64,000 bases of DNA. It comes from Pseudomonas brenneri (lineage in GTDB: Bacteria > Pseudomonadota > Gammaproteobacteria > Pseudomonadales > Pseudomonadaceae). A program made the position numbers and the translations under genes. The notes under the pieces are model-generated. The model saw only the letters and a program-made list of their open reading frames with translations, did no database searches and was not told where the DNA came from. Shown piece by piece: positions 24,194 through 31,572 of this stretch. The stretch's first letter is position 1. Each line of letters opens with the position of its first letter. The DNA lies in the NCBI RefSeq assembly GCF_007858285.1, contig NZ_VFIL01000012.1, forward strand, positions 1 to 64,000. The letters run 5' to 3'.

Positions 24194-24440
24194 GGCGTAT
24201 CTCTTCTTAATCGAATGGATATCCACCGCCGTCTGCCGCCAAGCAGATTGGGTGACGGATTGCACAAGGTTGGCGGACCGGTAAGAAGAAACCCAGCACC
24301 CCGAAGGGTCCCTGCGCAACCCGCCATGACACAAGAAAGCAGGCGTAAAAACGCCAGCAGTCTTATTGGGGGTTATTGCGCTATCTTCTACCGGGCCGCC
24401 AAGCCCACTCGCTGCATACGCAGCGCCCGAGGAAGGTAAG
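24194..24440 (-). ncRNA. Structured leader resembling phage C4/P4-type antisense RNA
   Basis: Read on the minus strand, this leader of the DUF6124 gene has a long-range pairing between 24405-24384 (GGCTTGGCGGCCCGGTAGAA) and 24289-24268 (TTCTTACCGGTCCGCCAACC), about 20 pairs with one mismatch and two bulges. It also has local hairpins GCTGC-ATAC-GCAGC (plus 24411-24424), GGCGT-AAAA-ACGCC (24342-24355) and ACCC-CGAA-GGGT (24298-24309). A further copy of CTTGGCGG near the ribosome-binding site (24245-24237) can pair with the same CCGCCAA, so alternative folds are possible. This resembles the immunity leader RNAs of phages P1 and P4 (C4 and CI RNA). The family assignment is from memory. Confidence 0.6.
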
Positions 24441-24563
24441 CCACCGGACAAATCCAGCGCAACCCCGGCAAGTTGTCAGAAATTTCCGCTGTAGCAAAGC
24501 CCCATTTCCCGACTACATTAAAAAGCTGCTACCCAAACCCCCTGGATTGGCTTATTCTTTTAG

Positions 24564-24579
24564 CTGTATATAAATACAG
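24564..24579. promoter_or_regulatory. LexA (SOS) box
   Basis: CTGTATATAAATACAG is a full match to CTGT-N8-ACAG. It lies 44 bp upstream of the yebG start. It is also upstream of the divergent DUF6124 leader, whose transcription could in principle share the control. Confidence 0.9.
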
Positions 24580-24622
24580 TAGTCGCAATAGACAACTATC
24601 GTGAAGGCATGTGAGGTGGTGA

Positions 24623-24883
24623 ATGGCCGTCGAAGTGGTATACCGCAGCAGCCGAGATCTGGAGCGTTTGTTCATGGATAAAGCCGAAGCTGACCGTCAT
24701 GACAAGATGCTTGAACTCGCTGAGTTGCTGGCAGAAGTGTTGCAAAAAGCCGTGCCGTCCCTGAGCGAGCAGCAGGTGGAGGAAGCCGGGATCTACATGG
24801 CGAAGAATCGCGATGTGTTTGCCAAGGCGTTCAAGAGCCAGCCGGACGCGTTGTCCGAATTGCTGAACCCTCCGGCGGAATAA
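24623..24883 (+). CDS. yebG: DNA-damage-inducible protein YebG
   Basis: 86-residue SOS protein beginning MAVEVVYRSSRDLERLFMDK, followed by EADRHDKMLELAELLAEVL, the pattern of the YebG family. YebG is induced by LexA cleavage in E. coli, but its biochemical role is not settled. A LexA box lies 44 bp upstream and a strong terminator follows, so it is a monocistronic SOS gene. Confidence 0.93.
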   Translation: MAVEVVYRSSRDLERLFMDKAEADRHDKMLELAELLAEVLQKAVPSLSEQQVEEAGIYMAKNRDVFAKAFKSQPDALSELLNPPAE

Positions 24884-24898
24884 CGCCCGAATCTAACA

Positions 24899-24930
24899 GG
24901 CCCTGACCCGATGGTTCAGGGCCATTTTTA
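24899..24930 (+). terminator. Terminator of yebG
   Basis: GGCCCTGA (24899-24906) pairs with TCAGGGCC (24916-24923), followed by ATTTTTA. Confidence 0.85.
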
Positions 24931-24960
24931 TGTGCAGTAGTCCAAACTAGTCCCCTTGCT

Positions 24961-24988
24961 GGAACCCGAATGTCGTGCCCGCCACATA
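24961..24988 (+). promoter_or_regulatory. HrpL (type III secretion sigma factor) promoter box
   Basis: GGAACC-N15-CCACATA is an exact match to the HrpL consensus GGAACC-N15/16-CCACNNA. It lies 96 bp upstream of the start of the next gene, in the right orientation, after the yebG terminator. HrpL is the ECF sigma factor that drives type III secretion and effector genes in plant-associated pseudomonads. Confidence 0.85.
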
Positions 24989-25084
24989 GTGGATATGTCG
25001 TGGGCAATTTCGCTCACTCGGTGAAAGCATACTCTGCGAACGTGCGCCGACACTCTGACAGTGCTCGCAGAAAGGGGAGGATGG

Positions 25085-26020
25085 ATGGATAGTTTTTCAG
25101 CCTCAGACCGTGGTGGGAGGCCGTTTTACACAGAGGGAAAACCTGCTGCATTCCAGTGGGGAGCACAGGGGCAGCCGGTTGACCAAACAGCTCATCATCC
25201 CCCGTCAAGGGCCAATGTTGCCGCCCAGTCTCGGTCGATCAACTTTGGCCCGGGCAACTATACAGCTTCGCCATCTACAGCCATGTCTTCAGCGGCCCCG
25301 GCCTATAAGGAAGATCACCTTATACCGTCTGCCTGGAGGCGCGGTGGTACCCAGTCGCTTTTCGCCCCCTCAACGGCCTCATCCGCACGGGCGGAATATT
25401 CTGACGATTCCAGGTCTTACGACTCCAGTTCAGGCACAAAACCGAAGGATATCTGGGGTGGATTTACTCAAGGGGAAAACGGGGACTGTCTTACGATTTC
25501 GGGAATCAAGGCGGCAATGATGCGTTTTGGCCAGAAACCAGCTGACGTATTCAAGGAAGTAAAAGAAGCTGGCGACGGTTATGACGTAACGATGCGAGAT
25601 GGCATGAAGGTGCATTTGTCCAAGGATGAATTGGAGCAGGCGACGGCAAACTCCAAGATCAAAGGTGATGATCCCGAGATGATGAAAGATGCAAACTTTA
25701 TGTATGCCGTGAGTGCCAAACGGGCACAGATGGAAAATAACGATGGCACGGCTGCACAAAGTTTTGCTAAGGCGTTGGAAACGCTTAAAGATGGTGAAGA
25801 TGGGAACGAAGGCCTCATGCGCCTGGGCCTGAAAGATCATATAAAACAGGGCTCCGTCAGTGACTTGCAAAATGGCGCAATCGGCATAGTGAACAGGGAG
25901 GTTACTAACCCCAAGGGAGAAACCGGTGGGCATTCGATGGTAGTTGTGAATGGTATTGAAGAGTTGTGGGGCACGCGAAATGGGCTAGTTACCCATGGCG
26001 ATGTATTTCTCTTGACCTGA
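25085..26020 (+). CDS. Putative HrpL-regulated type III effector, cysteine-protease-like
   Basis: 311-residue protein of no family I can name with certainty. Residues 1-120 are Ser/Ala/Gly/Pro-rich and low-complexity, as in type III secreted N-termini. The C-terminal 190 residues look like a globular enzyme. GENGDC at 130-135 followed by a helix (LTISGIKAAMMRFG), and GGHSMVVVNG with His283 and Asn289, resemble the Cys...His...Asn layout of papain/calpain-like proteases. There is no signal peptide. ATG 25085 follows GGGGAGG by four bases. Its base composition appears more AT-rich than its neighbours, and it is isolated between yebG and an opposing dehydrogenase gene. The HrpL box supports secretion-associated expression. 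The protease activity is inference. Confidence 0.72.
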   Translation: MDSFSASDRGGRPFYTEGKPAAFQWGAQGQPVDQTAHHPPSRANVAAQSRSINFGPGNYTASPSTAMSSAAPAYKEDHLIPSAWRRGGTQSLFAPSTASSARAEYSDDSRSYDSSSGTKPKDIWGGFTQGENGDCLTISGIKAAMMRFGQKPADVFKEVKEAGDGYDVTMRDGMKVHLSKDELEQATANSKIKGDDPEMMKDANFMYAVSAKRAQMENNDGTAAQSFAKALETLKDGEDGNEGLMRLGLKDHIKQGSVSDLQNGAIGIVNREVTNPKGETGGHSMVVVNGIEELWGTRNGLVTHGDVFLLT

Positions 26021-26101
26021 CACCCTCCTCGCGGCGCTTAAGCCTGTTTCAATAGGTGTCCACGGCACAGGTCCTCGCTTGAAGGACCTTTTGACAGGCG
26101 T

Positions 26102-27121
26102 TCAAGAGTACAACAGGCGTTCGGCCAGTGCGTCCGCCACCCGTGCAGGCGAGCGTTTTTCGGCCTGGGCATGGCCGAAGATTTCGGTCAGGCGTGTGCC
26201 GATGTTCGACAGGTGCGCGGTGATGGTCGCCAGGTCTGCACCGCCGTGCTTGAGGGCGACGTAGATCAGGCCGCCGGAGTTGATCACGTAGTCCGGCGCG
26301 TAGAGGATGCCGCGCGCCTCCAATTGGTCGGCCACGGGCAGGTGGGTCAACTGGGCGCTGGCCGAGCCGGCGACGGCGGCGCAGCGCAATTGGGCGACGC
26401 TCTGGCGATTGAGGACGCCGCCCAGGCCGCAGGGCGCGAGGATGTCGCACGGGGTGCTGAGCAAGGCGTCGTTGGCAATCGGGTGGGCGCCCAGTTGCTC
26501 CATGGCCAGTTGCACTTTGCCAGGGTCGATGTCGCTGACCAGTAATTCGGCACCGGCGGCGTGCAGTTGTTCGGCCAAAGCGTAGCCGACGTTGCCCAGC
26601 CCCTGGATTGCCACGCGCAGGCCTTCCAGGTTATCGCTGCCCAGGCGGGCCATGGCGGCGGTGCGGATGCCGGCGAATACGCCCATGGCCGCATGGGGTG
26701 AAGGGTCGCCGGAGGCGGTGGTACTGGTGACGAAACGGGTGTGCTGGGCAATGCAGTCCATGTCGGCCACGGAGGTGCCACTGTCGATGGCGGTGATATA
26801 GCGGCCATCGAGTTGCTCGATGCATCGGCCAAAGGCTTCGAACAGCGCGGCACGGCTTTGCACATGGGCCGGTCGGACGATCACCGCGTTGCCACCGCCC
26901 ACCGGCAGACCCGCCAGCGCGGCCTTGTAGCTCATGCCTTGGGCCAGGCGTGCAGCGTCGGCCACGGCGCTTTCGTCGTCGGGGTAGGACAGGTAACGAC
27001 AGCCGCCCAGGGCCGGCCCCAGGCGACTGCTATGGATGGCAATGACCGCCTTCAACCCGGTCACCGGGTCAACGCTCAGGTGCAGGGATTCAAGGCGGGT
27101 GCTGTGCATGAGAGCAAACAT
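26102..27121 (-). CDS. Leucine/Glu/Phe/Val dehydrogenase family protein with altered active site
   Basis: 339-residue member of the amino-acid dehydrogenase superfamily that normally oxidises branched-chain or aromatic amino acids with NAD. The N-terminal substrate domain contains QGMSYKAALAGLPVGGGNAV; Lys66 is the substrate-binding lysine. The second, catalytic lysine of the GGGK motif is replaced by Asn78 (codon at 26888-26890). The Rossmann domain follows (VAIQGLGNVGYALAEQL near 170), then APDYVINSGGLIYVAL. The rest looks intact and in frame. It lies downstream of nothing obvious and starts 188 bp from the divergent SirB1-like gene. As read, wild-type dehydrogenase activity is doubtful. 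Confidence 0.88.
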   Translation of the reverse strand: MFALMHSTRLESLHLSVDPVTGLKAVIAIHSSRLGPALGGCRYLSYPDDESAVADAARLAQGMSYKAALAGLPVGGGNAVIVRPAHVQSRAALFEAFGRCIEQLDGRYITAIDSGTSVADMDCIAQHTRFVTSTTASGDPSPHAAMGVFAGIRTAAMARLGSDNLEGLRVAIQGLGNVGYALAEQLHAAGAELLVSDIDPGKVQLAMEQLGAHPIANDALLSTPCDILAPCGLGGVLNRQSVAQLRCAAVAGSASAQLTHLPVADQLEARGILYAPDYVINSGGLIYVALKHGGADLATITAHLSNIGTRLTEIFGHAQAEKRSPARVADALAERLLYS

Positions 27122-27309
27122 CGTCGTCGAGCTCCCGAATCACTTCTAGTTGTCGCCAAGTATAGGCCGACGGCAAAAGGTTGCTGGAATGCGCGGGAAT
27201 AAGCAGGCGGTAATTACAGGCTTTGTGACATAACCCGGTAGGTGGTTTCTCAAGAAGCTGGACGAAAGTTCTCGGCAAGGCTAAAACGGGACATCCGTCG
27301 GAGAACGTT

Positions 27310-28113
27310 ATGAATCCCCGCCAAGCCTTTTTCGAATGTCTACACCGCTCGCCTCCGGCGCTGTTTGAAGCTGCGTTATGGATCGCTGCCGAGCACGACC
27401 CGGCCGTGGTCCCACAAACGATCCTGGCTGACTTCAACCTGCTGCAACAACAGGTCAGCCTCGGCATGCCGCTGTTGCCCGCCGATGAATTGGGCCAGCC
27501 ATTGCTGCGGATGATGAATGAACTGGGGTTCGCCCAGGATGACTTTACCCCCTTGCGCCCCGCCGCCGCGCGGGTGGACAAGGTCTTGCAGCGCCAGCGC
27601 GGGCAGCCCCTGGCCCTGGGCCTGATTGCCCTGGAATTGGCGCGGCGTCTGGAAATCCCCATGGTGGGGGTGAACTTTCCAGGCCACTTTTTGCTGCGGG
27701 TGATCGGTGCCGATCATTTGCTTGACCCCTGTGGCGGGCGACGGCTGTACCCCAACGACTGCCGCGAACTGCTGCAACGCCAGTACGGTCCCAACCTCAA
27801 GTTGCAAGCCAATCACCTGCATAGCGCCGAACCGCGACTGATCCTGCAACGGCTGTCGCGCAACCTGCGGCAGTTGCACCTTACCCATGACAATCACCTG
27901 GCGGCGTTGATTGACGCTGAGCGGGTGGTGGAGCTGGGCAACGCCAATGCTGCCGACTATCTGGCACGGGCCAGCCTGTATAAACATCTGGACTGCCCGA
28001 ATGCCGAGCGTTTTGACCTTGAGCATGCGCTGTTGCTCAGCGAGGACCCGGTGCAGCGGCTGAGACTGACGGAACGCCTGGGCCACCTGCCACCTGGCGC
28101 GGTGGTGCATTGA
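27310..28113 (+). CDS. SirB1-like transglutaminase-core/TPR protein
   Basis: 267-residue cytoplasmic protein with the SirB1 layout: a transglutaminase-like core (RGQPLALGLIALELARRLEI, then VGVNFPGHFLLRV and DPCGGRRLY), followed by a C-terminal helical repeat region (YLARASLYKHLDCPNAERFD). The core lacks an obvious catalytic cysteine before the helix, as is common in this family. Function in Pseudomonas is unknown. ATG 27310 follows GGAGAACGTT. It stands alone. Confidence 0.85.
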   Translation: MNPRQAFFECLHRSPPALFEAALWIAAEHDPAVVPQTILADFNLLQQQVSLGMPLLPADELGQPLLRMMNELGFAQDDFTPLRPAAARVDKVLQRQRGQPLALGLIALELARRLEIPMVGVNFPGHFLLRVIGADHLLDPCGGRRLYPNDCRELLQRQYGPNLKLQANHLHSAEPRLILQRLSRNLRQLHLTHDNHLAALIDAERVVELGNANAADYLARASLYKHLDCPNAERFDLEHALLLSEDPVQRLRLTERLGHLPPGAVVH

Positions 28114-28195
28114 AAGGGGCCGACCGTTAAACCGCGTCGCCCCCATCGCTGCCTCGCCGGGGCTCGACAGCTCCCACAGGTAAGCAGGGTGCTCC

Positions 28196-29554
28196 TCAGG
28201 TTTTGAGAATATCGCCACGCAGCGAATCTTTTGGCGTCGTGGCCCCGGGCGAACGCACCTGAATGATCAGCAACGCCGCAATCACTGCCGGAATCGCACA
28301 GAAGAAGAAAATCTGCTGCACCGGCACCTGCATCGCCAGCAGCATGCTGCCAAACAGTGGCCCCAGGATCGAACCAAAGCGCCCCACGCCCAGGGCCCAG
28401 CCGGTGCCGGTAGCCCGCACATGGGCCGGGTAGAAGTTGCTGGCAAACGCATTGAGGGTCAACTGGCCGCCAATGATGCAAAAGCCTGCGGCAAACACAA
28501 ACGCCACCAGGTAGCGCGGGTTGTCATGGTTGAGCCCCAGCAGGATTGTGCACACCGCAGCGCCGGCCAACACTCCCGAGAGCAGGCGCACTTTGCTTTT
28601 CAGGCGGTCGGCAAACCAGGCCATGCCAATCGCGCCCAGGGTGCCGGCGAACAGGAACATCGAGGTCACCAGGTTGGCTTTGTTCAACGTCATGCCACTT
28701 TCCAGCAGCAGCGACGGTAACCAACTGATCATGAAATACAGCAGGATCAGGCTGACAAAAAAGGTCGACCAGATCAGCAGCGTTGGCCGTGCATAACCGT
28801 TGCGAAACAACTCCACCACCGTCAGTTTGCTGCCCTGCTCCTGGCGATTCTGTTCCTCGCTCGCCGCTGGCGCCTGCCAACCTGGCAGCATGCGCGCCGT
28901 GACTTTTTGCAGGCGCGTATAAGGCGGTGCATCGCGCAACAGGCGCGGCAGGGATTCAGGCAGTAGCCATGCCAGGAACGGAAACAGCAGTAGCGGCGTC
29001 ACGCCCCCCGCCAGGAACACGGCCTGCCAGCCGAAGCTGTCGATAAAACCCGCCGCGACAAAACCACCCGCCGCACCACCGAAAGAGAAACCACACGCCG
29101 CCAACGTCACCATCAAGGTGCGCATGCGCGGTGGCGAATACTCCGACATCAGGGCCATGGCGCTGGGCATCGCCCCGCCCATGCCAATGCCACAGATGAA
29201 CCGCGCGACCATCAGCGTTTCGAGGGAATTGGCGAACACCATCAACACCGTGAGGCTGGCATAGATCAGTACGCAAGCGAGCAGGATGCGGCGCACGCCG
29301 AAGCGGTCGGCCAGGGGTGTCACGGCCAGGGAACCCAGGGTCAACCCCAGCAGGTTGGCGCTGAACACCGGGCCAAAAGCGGCTTTTTCCAGGCCCCAGT
29401 CCTGGGCCAGCGCCGGAACCACGTAGCCCAGCACCTGGGCGTCGTAGCCATCGGTGACCAGCAACAACGCCAACAACAGGAGAATCAACCACTGGTAGCG
29501 CGACACCGGACGGGCGTCGAGTGCCGCGCGAAAGCTGGCAATCTGATTGTGCAT
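28196..29554 (-). CDS. MFS transporter, aromatic acid:proton symporter (AAHS) type
   Basis: 452-residue major-facilitator permease with twelve predicted helices. The AAHS signatures are DGYDAQVLGYVVPAL in helix one and GIGMGGAMPSAMALMSEYSP for the helix-four region. Relatives carry benzoate, 4-hydroxybenzoate, protocatechuate or similar aromatic acids. It is 68 bp downstream of maiA in the same orientation, with a REP hairpin in between. It may therefore serve uptake of an aromatic acid that enters the homogentisate pathway. The substrate is not determined. Confidence 0.9.
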   Translation of the reverse strand: MHNQIASFRAALDARPVSRYQWLILLLLALLLVTDGYDAQVLGYVVPALAQDWGLEKAAFGPVFSANLLGLTLGSLAVTPLADRFGVRRILLACVLIYASLTVLMVFANSLETLMVARFICGIGMGGAMPSAMALMSEYSPPRMRTLMVTLAACGFSFGGAAGGFVAAGFIDSFGWQAVFLAGGVTPLLLFPFLAWLLPESLPRLLRDAPPYTRLQKVTARMLPGWQAPAASEEQNRQEQGSKLTVVELFRNGYARPTLLIWSTFFVSLILLYFMISWLPSLLLESGMTLNKANLVTSMFLFAGTLGAIGMAWFADRLKSKVRLLSGVLAGAAVCTILLGLNHDNPRYLVAFVFAAGFCIIGGQLTLNAFASNFYPAHVRATGTGWALGVGRFGSILGPLFGSMLLAMQVPVQQIFFFCAIPAVIAALLIIQVRSPGATTPKDSLRGDILKT

Positions 29555-29590
29555 CGCAAGGTACCTGTATTGTTTTTATGGGTATCACTT

Positions 29591-29617
29591 GTGGGAGCAG
29601 GCAAGCCAGCTCCCACA
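29591..29617. repeat. Single REP hairpin between the MFS gene and maiA
   Basis: GTGGGAGCAGGCAAGCC followed by AGCTCCCACA. It may attenuate read-through from the homogentisate operon into the transporter gene. Confidence 0.7.
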
Positions 29618-29622
29618 TTGAT

Positions 29623-30258
29623 TTAGGGGGTGTCAGGTTGGTTTGCGGGGTGGGCCTGGATGAATGCGGGGTGTTTGGCGGCCAATGCAGCGACCCGCAG
29701 GATTCGTGGGTAGCCATCCAGTGCCACCTTGAAGCGCTCTGCCGCATACAGCTGCGGAATCAGGAATGTATCCGCCATCCCCGGCTGCTCGCCGAAGCAG
29801 TAACCCTGATCGCCGATCAATTGCTCCACCGCGCCCAGGCCCTGGCTGATCCAGTGCCCGATCCACTCCAGCAACTGCGCCTCGTCATGCCCCCACTGGC
29901 GCAGCAGGTTCTGGGTACTGGAGTTGTGCAGCGGGTGAATGTCACAGCCGATGATCGACGCCACCGCGCGCTCATGGGCACGCATCGCCAAGTCCTTGGC
30001 GAGCAGCGGCACCTGTGGATAACGTTCGTCCAGGTACTCGATGATCGCCGGCGACTGGATCAACAGTTCGCCTTCGTCGGTACGCAAGGCCGGCACCCGG
30101 CCCTGCGGGTTGATCGCCAGGTACTCGGGCTGGCGGTTGGCGCCACCCTTGGGCACCAGCAGGTTGACCGGCAGCGCGGTGAAACCCAGGCCCTTGAGCG
30201 CCAGGGCAATCCGCACCCGGTAGGACGCCGTGGAACGGTAGTAGGTATAGAGTTCCAT
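29623..30258 (-). CDS. maiA: Maleylacetoacetate isomerase
   Basis: 211-residue zeta-class glutathione-transferase-like enzyme that isomerises maleylacetoacetate to fumarylacetoacetate. The active-site start MELYTYYRSTASYRVRIALA contains the conserved SxxSxRVR (Ser10, Ser13 region), and the C-terminal GST domain includes ADTFLIPQLYAAERFKV. It is the last of the three homogentisate genes, 12 bp after fahA. Glutathione is the expected cofactor. Confidence 0.96.
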   Translation of the reverse strand: MELYTYYRSTASYRVRIALALKGLGFTALPVNLLVPKGGANRQPEYLAINPQGRVPALRTDEGELLIQSPAIIEYLDERYPQVPLLAKDLAMRAHERAVASIIGCDIHPLHNSSTQNLLRQWGHDEAQLLEWIGHWISQGLGAVEQLIGDQGYCFGEQPGMADTFLIPQLYAAERFKVALDGYPRILRVAALAAKHPAFIQAHPANQPDTP

Positions 30259-30270
30259 GCCCCTGCCCTC

Positions 30271-31569
30271 TTAGCGCGCCGCGACCACAGTGCCACGGCA
30301 TTCGCCAAAGCCGATGGAGGCAAATCCATCACGCTGGCAGCGGGCACGCAGGATGATTTCGTCGCCGTCTTCAAGAAACTTGCGCACCTCACCGGAGGCC
30401 AGTTCGATTGGCTTTTTCCCGCCTTCGGTGATTTCCAGCAGGCTGCCGAACTGGCCTGCCGCAGGGCCCGACAAGGTGCCCGAACCAAACAGGTCGCCGG
30501 CCTGCAGTTGGCAGCCGTTGACGCTGTGGTGCGCCACCATTTGCGCCACGGTCCAGTACATGTGCTGGGTGTTGCTCAGGGTCAGGCGATGGGCTGGCAG
30601 GTTCTGCTCGCGCATCGCGGCGGTGGTCAGCAGCACTTCCAGTTCGATGTCAAAACCGCCGCCGGCTTGATCGCGCTTGTCCAGCAGGTACGGCAGCGGT
30701 TGTGGGTCGCCGGCCGGGCGGGCGGGCTGGGCCTTGCGGAACGGCTCCAGGGCTTCGGCGGTGACCACCCACGGCGAGATGCTGGTGATAAAGCTTTTTG
30801 ACAGGAACGGCCCCAGCGGCTGGTATTCCCAGGCCTGGATGTCCCGGGCCGACCAGTCGTTGAGCAGGCAGAAACCGGCGATGTGATCGGCCGCATCACC
30901 AATGGCAATCGAGTCGCCCATGGCATTGCCCTGGCCGATCCAGATCCCCAGTTCCAGCTCATAGTCCAGACGCGCGCAAGGGCCGAAGGTCGGTTCGGTC
31001 TGGCCGGCTGGCAGGGTTTGCCCCTTGGGCCGGCGTACGTCGGTGCCGGACGGGCGAATCGTCGAAGCCCGGCCGTGATAACCGATCGGCACGTACTTGT
31101 AGTTAGGCAGCAACGGGTTGTCGGGGCGGAACAGTTTGCCGACGTTTTGCGCGTGTTCGATGCCGACGTAGAAGTCGGTGTAATCGTTGATTTTCGCTGG
31201 CAGGTGCATCTGGCAATCGGCAGCCAGTGGCAGCACCTGGGCGCCCAGGCCTTGCAGTTGCGCTTGCTGGTTGCTGCCCTCGGCGAGCAGTTCCAGCAGG
31301 CGGGCCCGCAGGGCAACCCGTGGGGCACGGCCCAGTTCGAAGAAGGCGTTCAATTGACCGTCCGCCATGGCGTCGACGGCGCGGCGGGCATCCCCGTCAA
31401 ACAGCTCACGGGCCGCTTGCAGATCAAAAATATGTTCGCCAATCGCCACACCACTGCGCGGTGCCGAACCGTTGAGGCTGAAGATGCCCAGGGGCAGGTT
31501 CTGCAGGGGGAAATCCGTGTGACCGTTGGCCGAGGCCACCCAACTACGGGTGAGAGTGGACTGAGTCAT
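30271..31569 (-). CDS. fahA: Fumarylacetoacetase
   Basis: 432-residue hydrolase that splits fumarylacetoacetate to fumarate and acetoacetate, the last step of tyrosine breakdown. An N-terminal SH3-like domain (DFPLQNLPLGIFSLNG) is followed by the FAH catalytic domain with metal ligands in NDYTDFYVGIEHAQNVG, ELELGIWIG and LLNDWSARDIQAWEYQPLGP. It lies between hmgA (3 bp gap) and maiA. Control is expected from HmgR at the hmgA promoter. Confidence 0.96.
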   Translation of the reverse strand: MTQSTLTRSWVASANGHTDFPLQNLPLGIFSLNGSAPRSGVAIGEHIFDLQAARELFDGDARRAVDAMADGQLNAFFELGRAPRVALRARLLELLAEGSNQQAQLQGLGAQVLPLAADCQMHLPAKINDYTDFYVGIEHAQNVGKLFRPDNPLLPNYKYVPIGYHGRASTIRPSGTDVRRPKGQTLPAGQTEPTFGPCARLDYELELGIWIGQGNAMGDSIAIGDAADHIAGFCLLNDWSARDIQAWEYQPLGPFLSKSFITSISPWVVTAEALEPFRKAQPARPAGDPQPLPYLLDKRDQAGGGFDIELEVLLTTAAMREQNLPAHRLTLSNTQHMYWTVAQMVAHHSVNGCQLQAGDLFGSGTLSGPAAGQFGSLLEITEGGKKPIELASGEVRKFLEDGDEIILRARCQRDGFASIGFGECRGTVVAAR

Positions 31570-31572
31570 GGT

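Noticed and set aside
24194..24451. 86-codon in-frame extension of the DUF6124 protein
   Set aside because: The DNA is dominated by inverted repeats with long-range complementarity and is better explained as a structured RNA leader.
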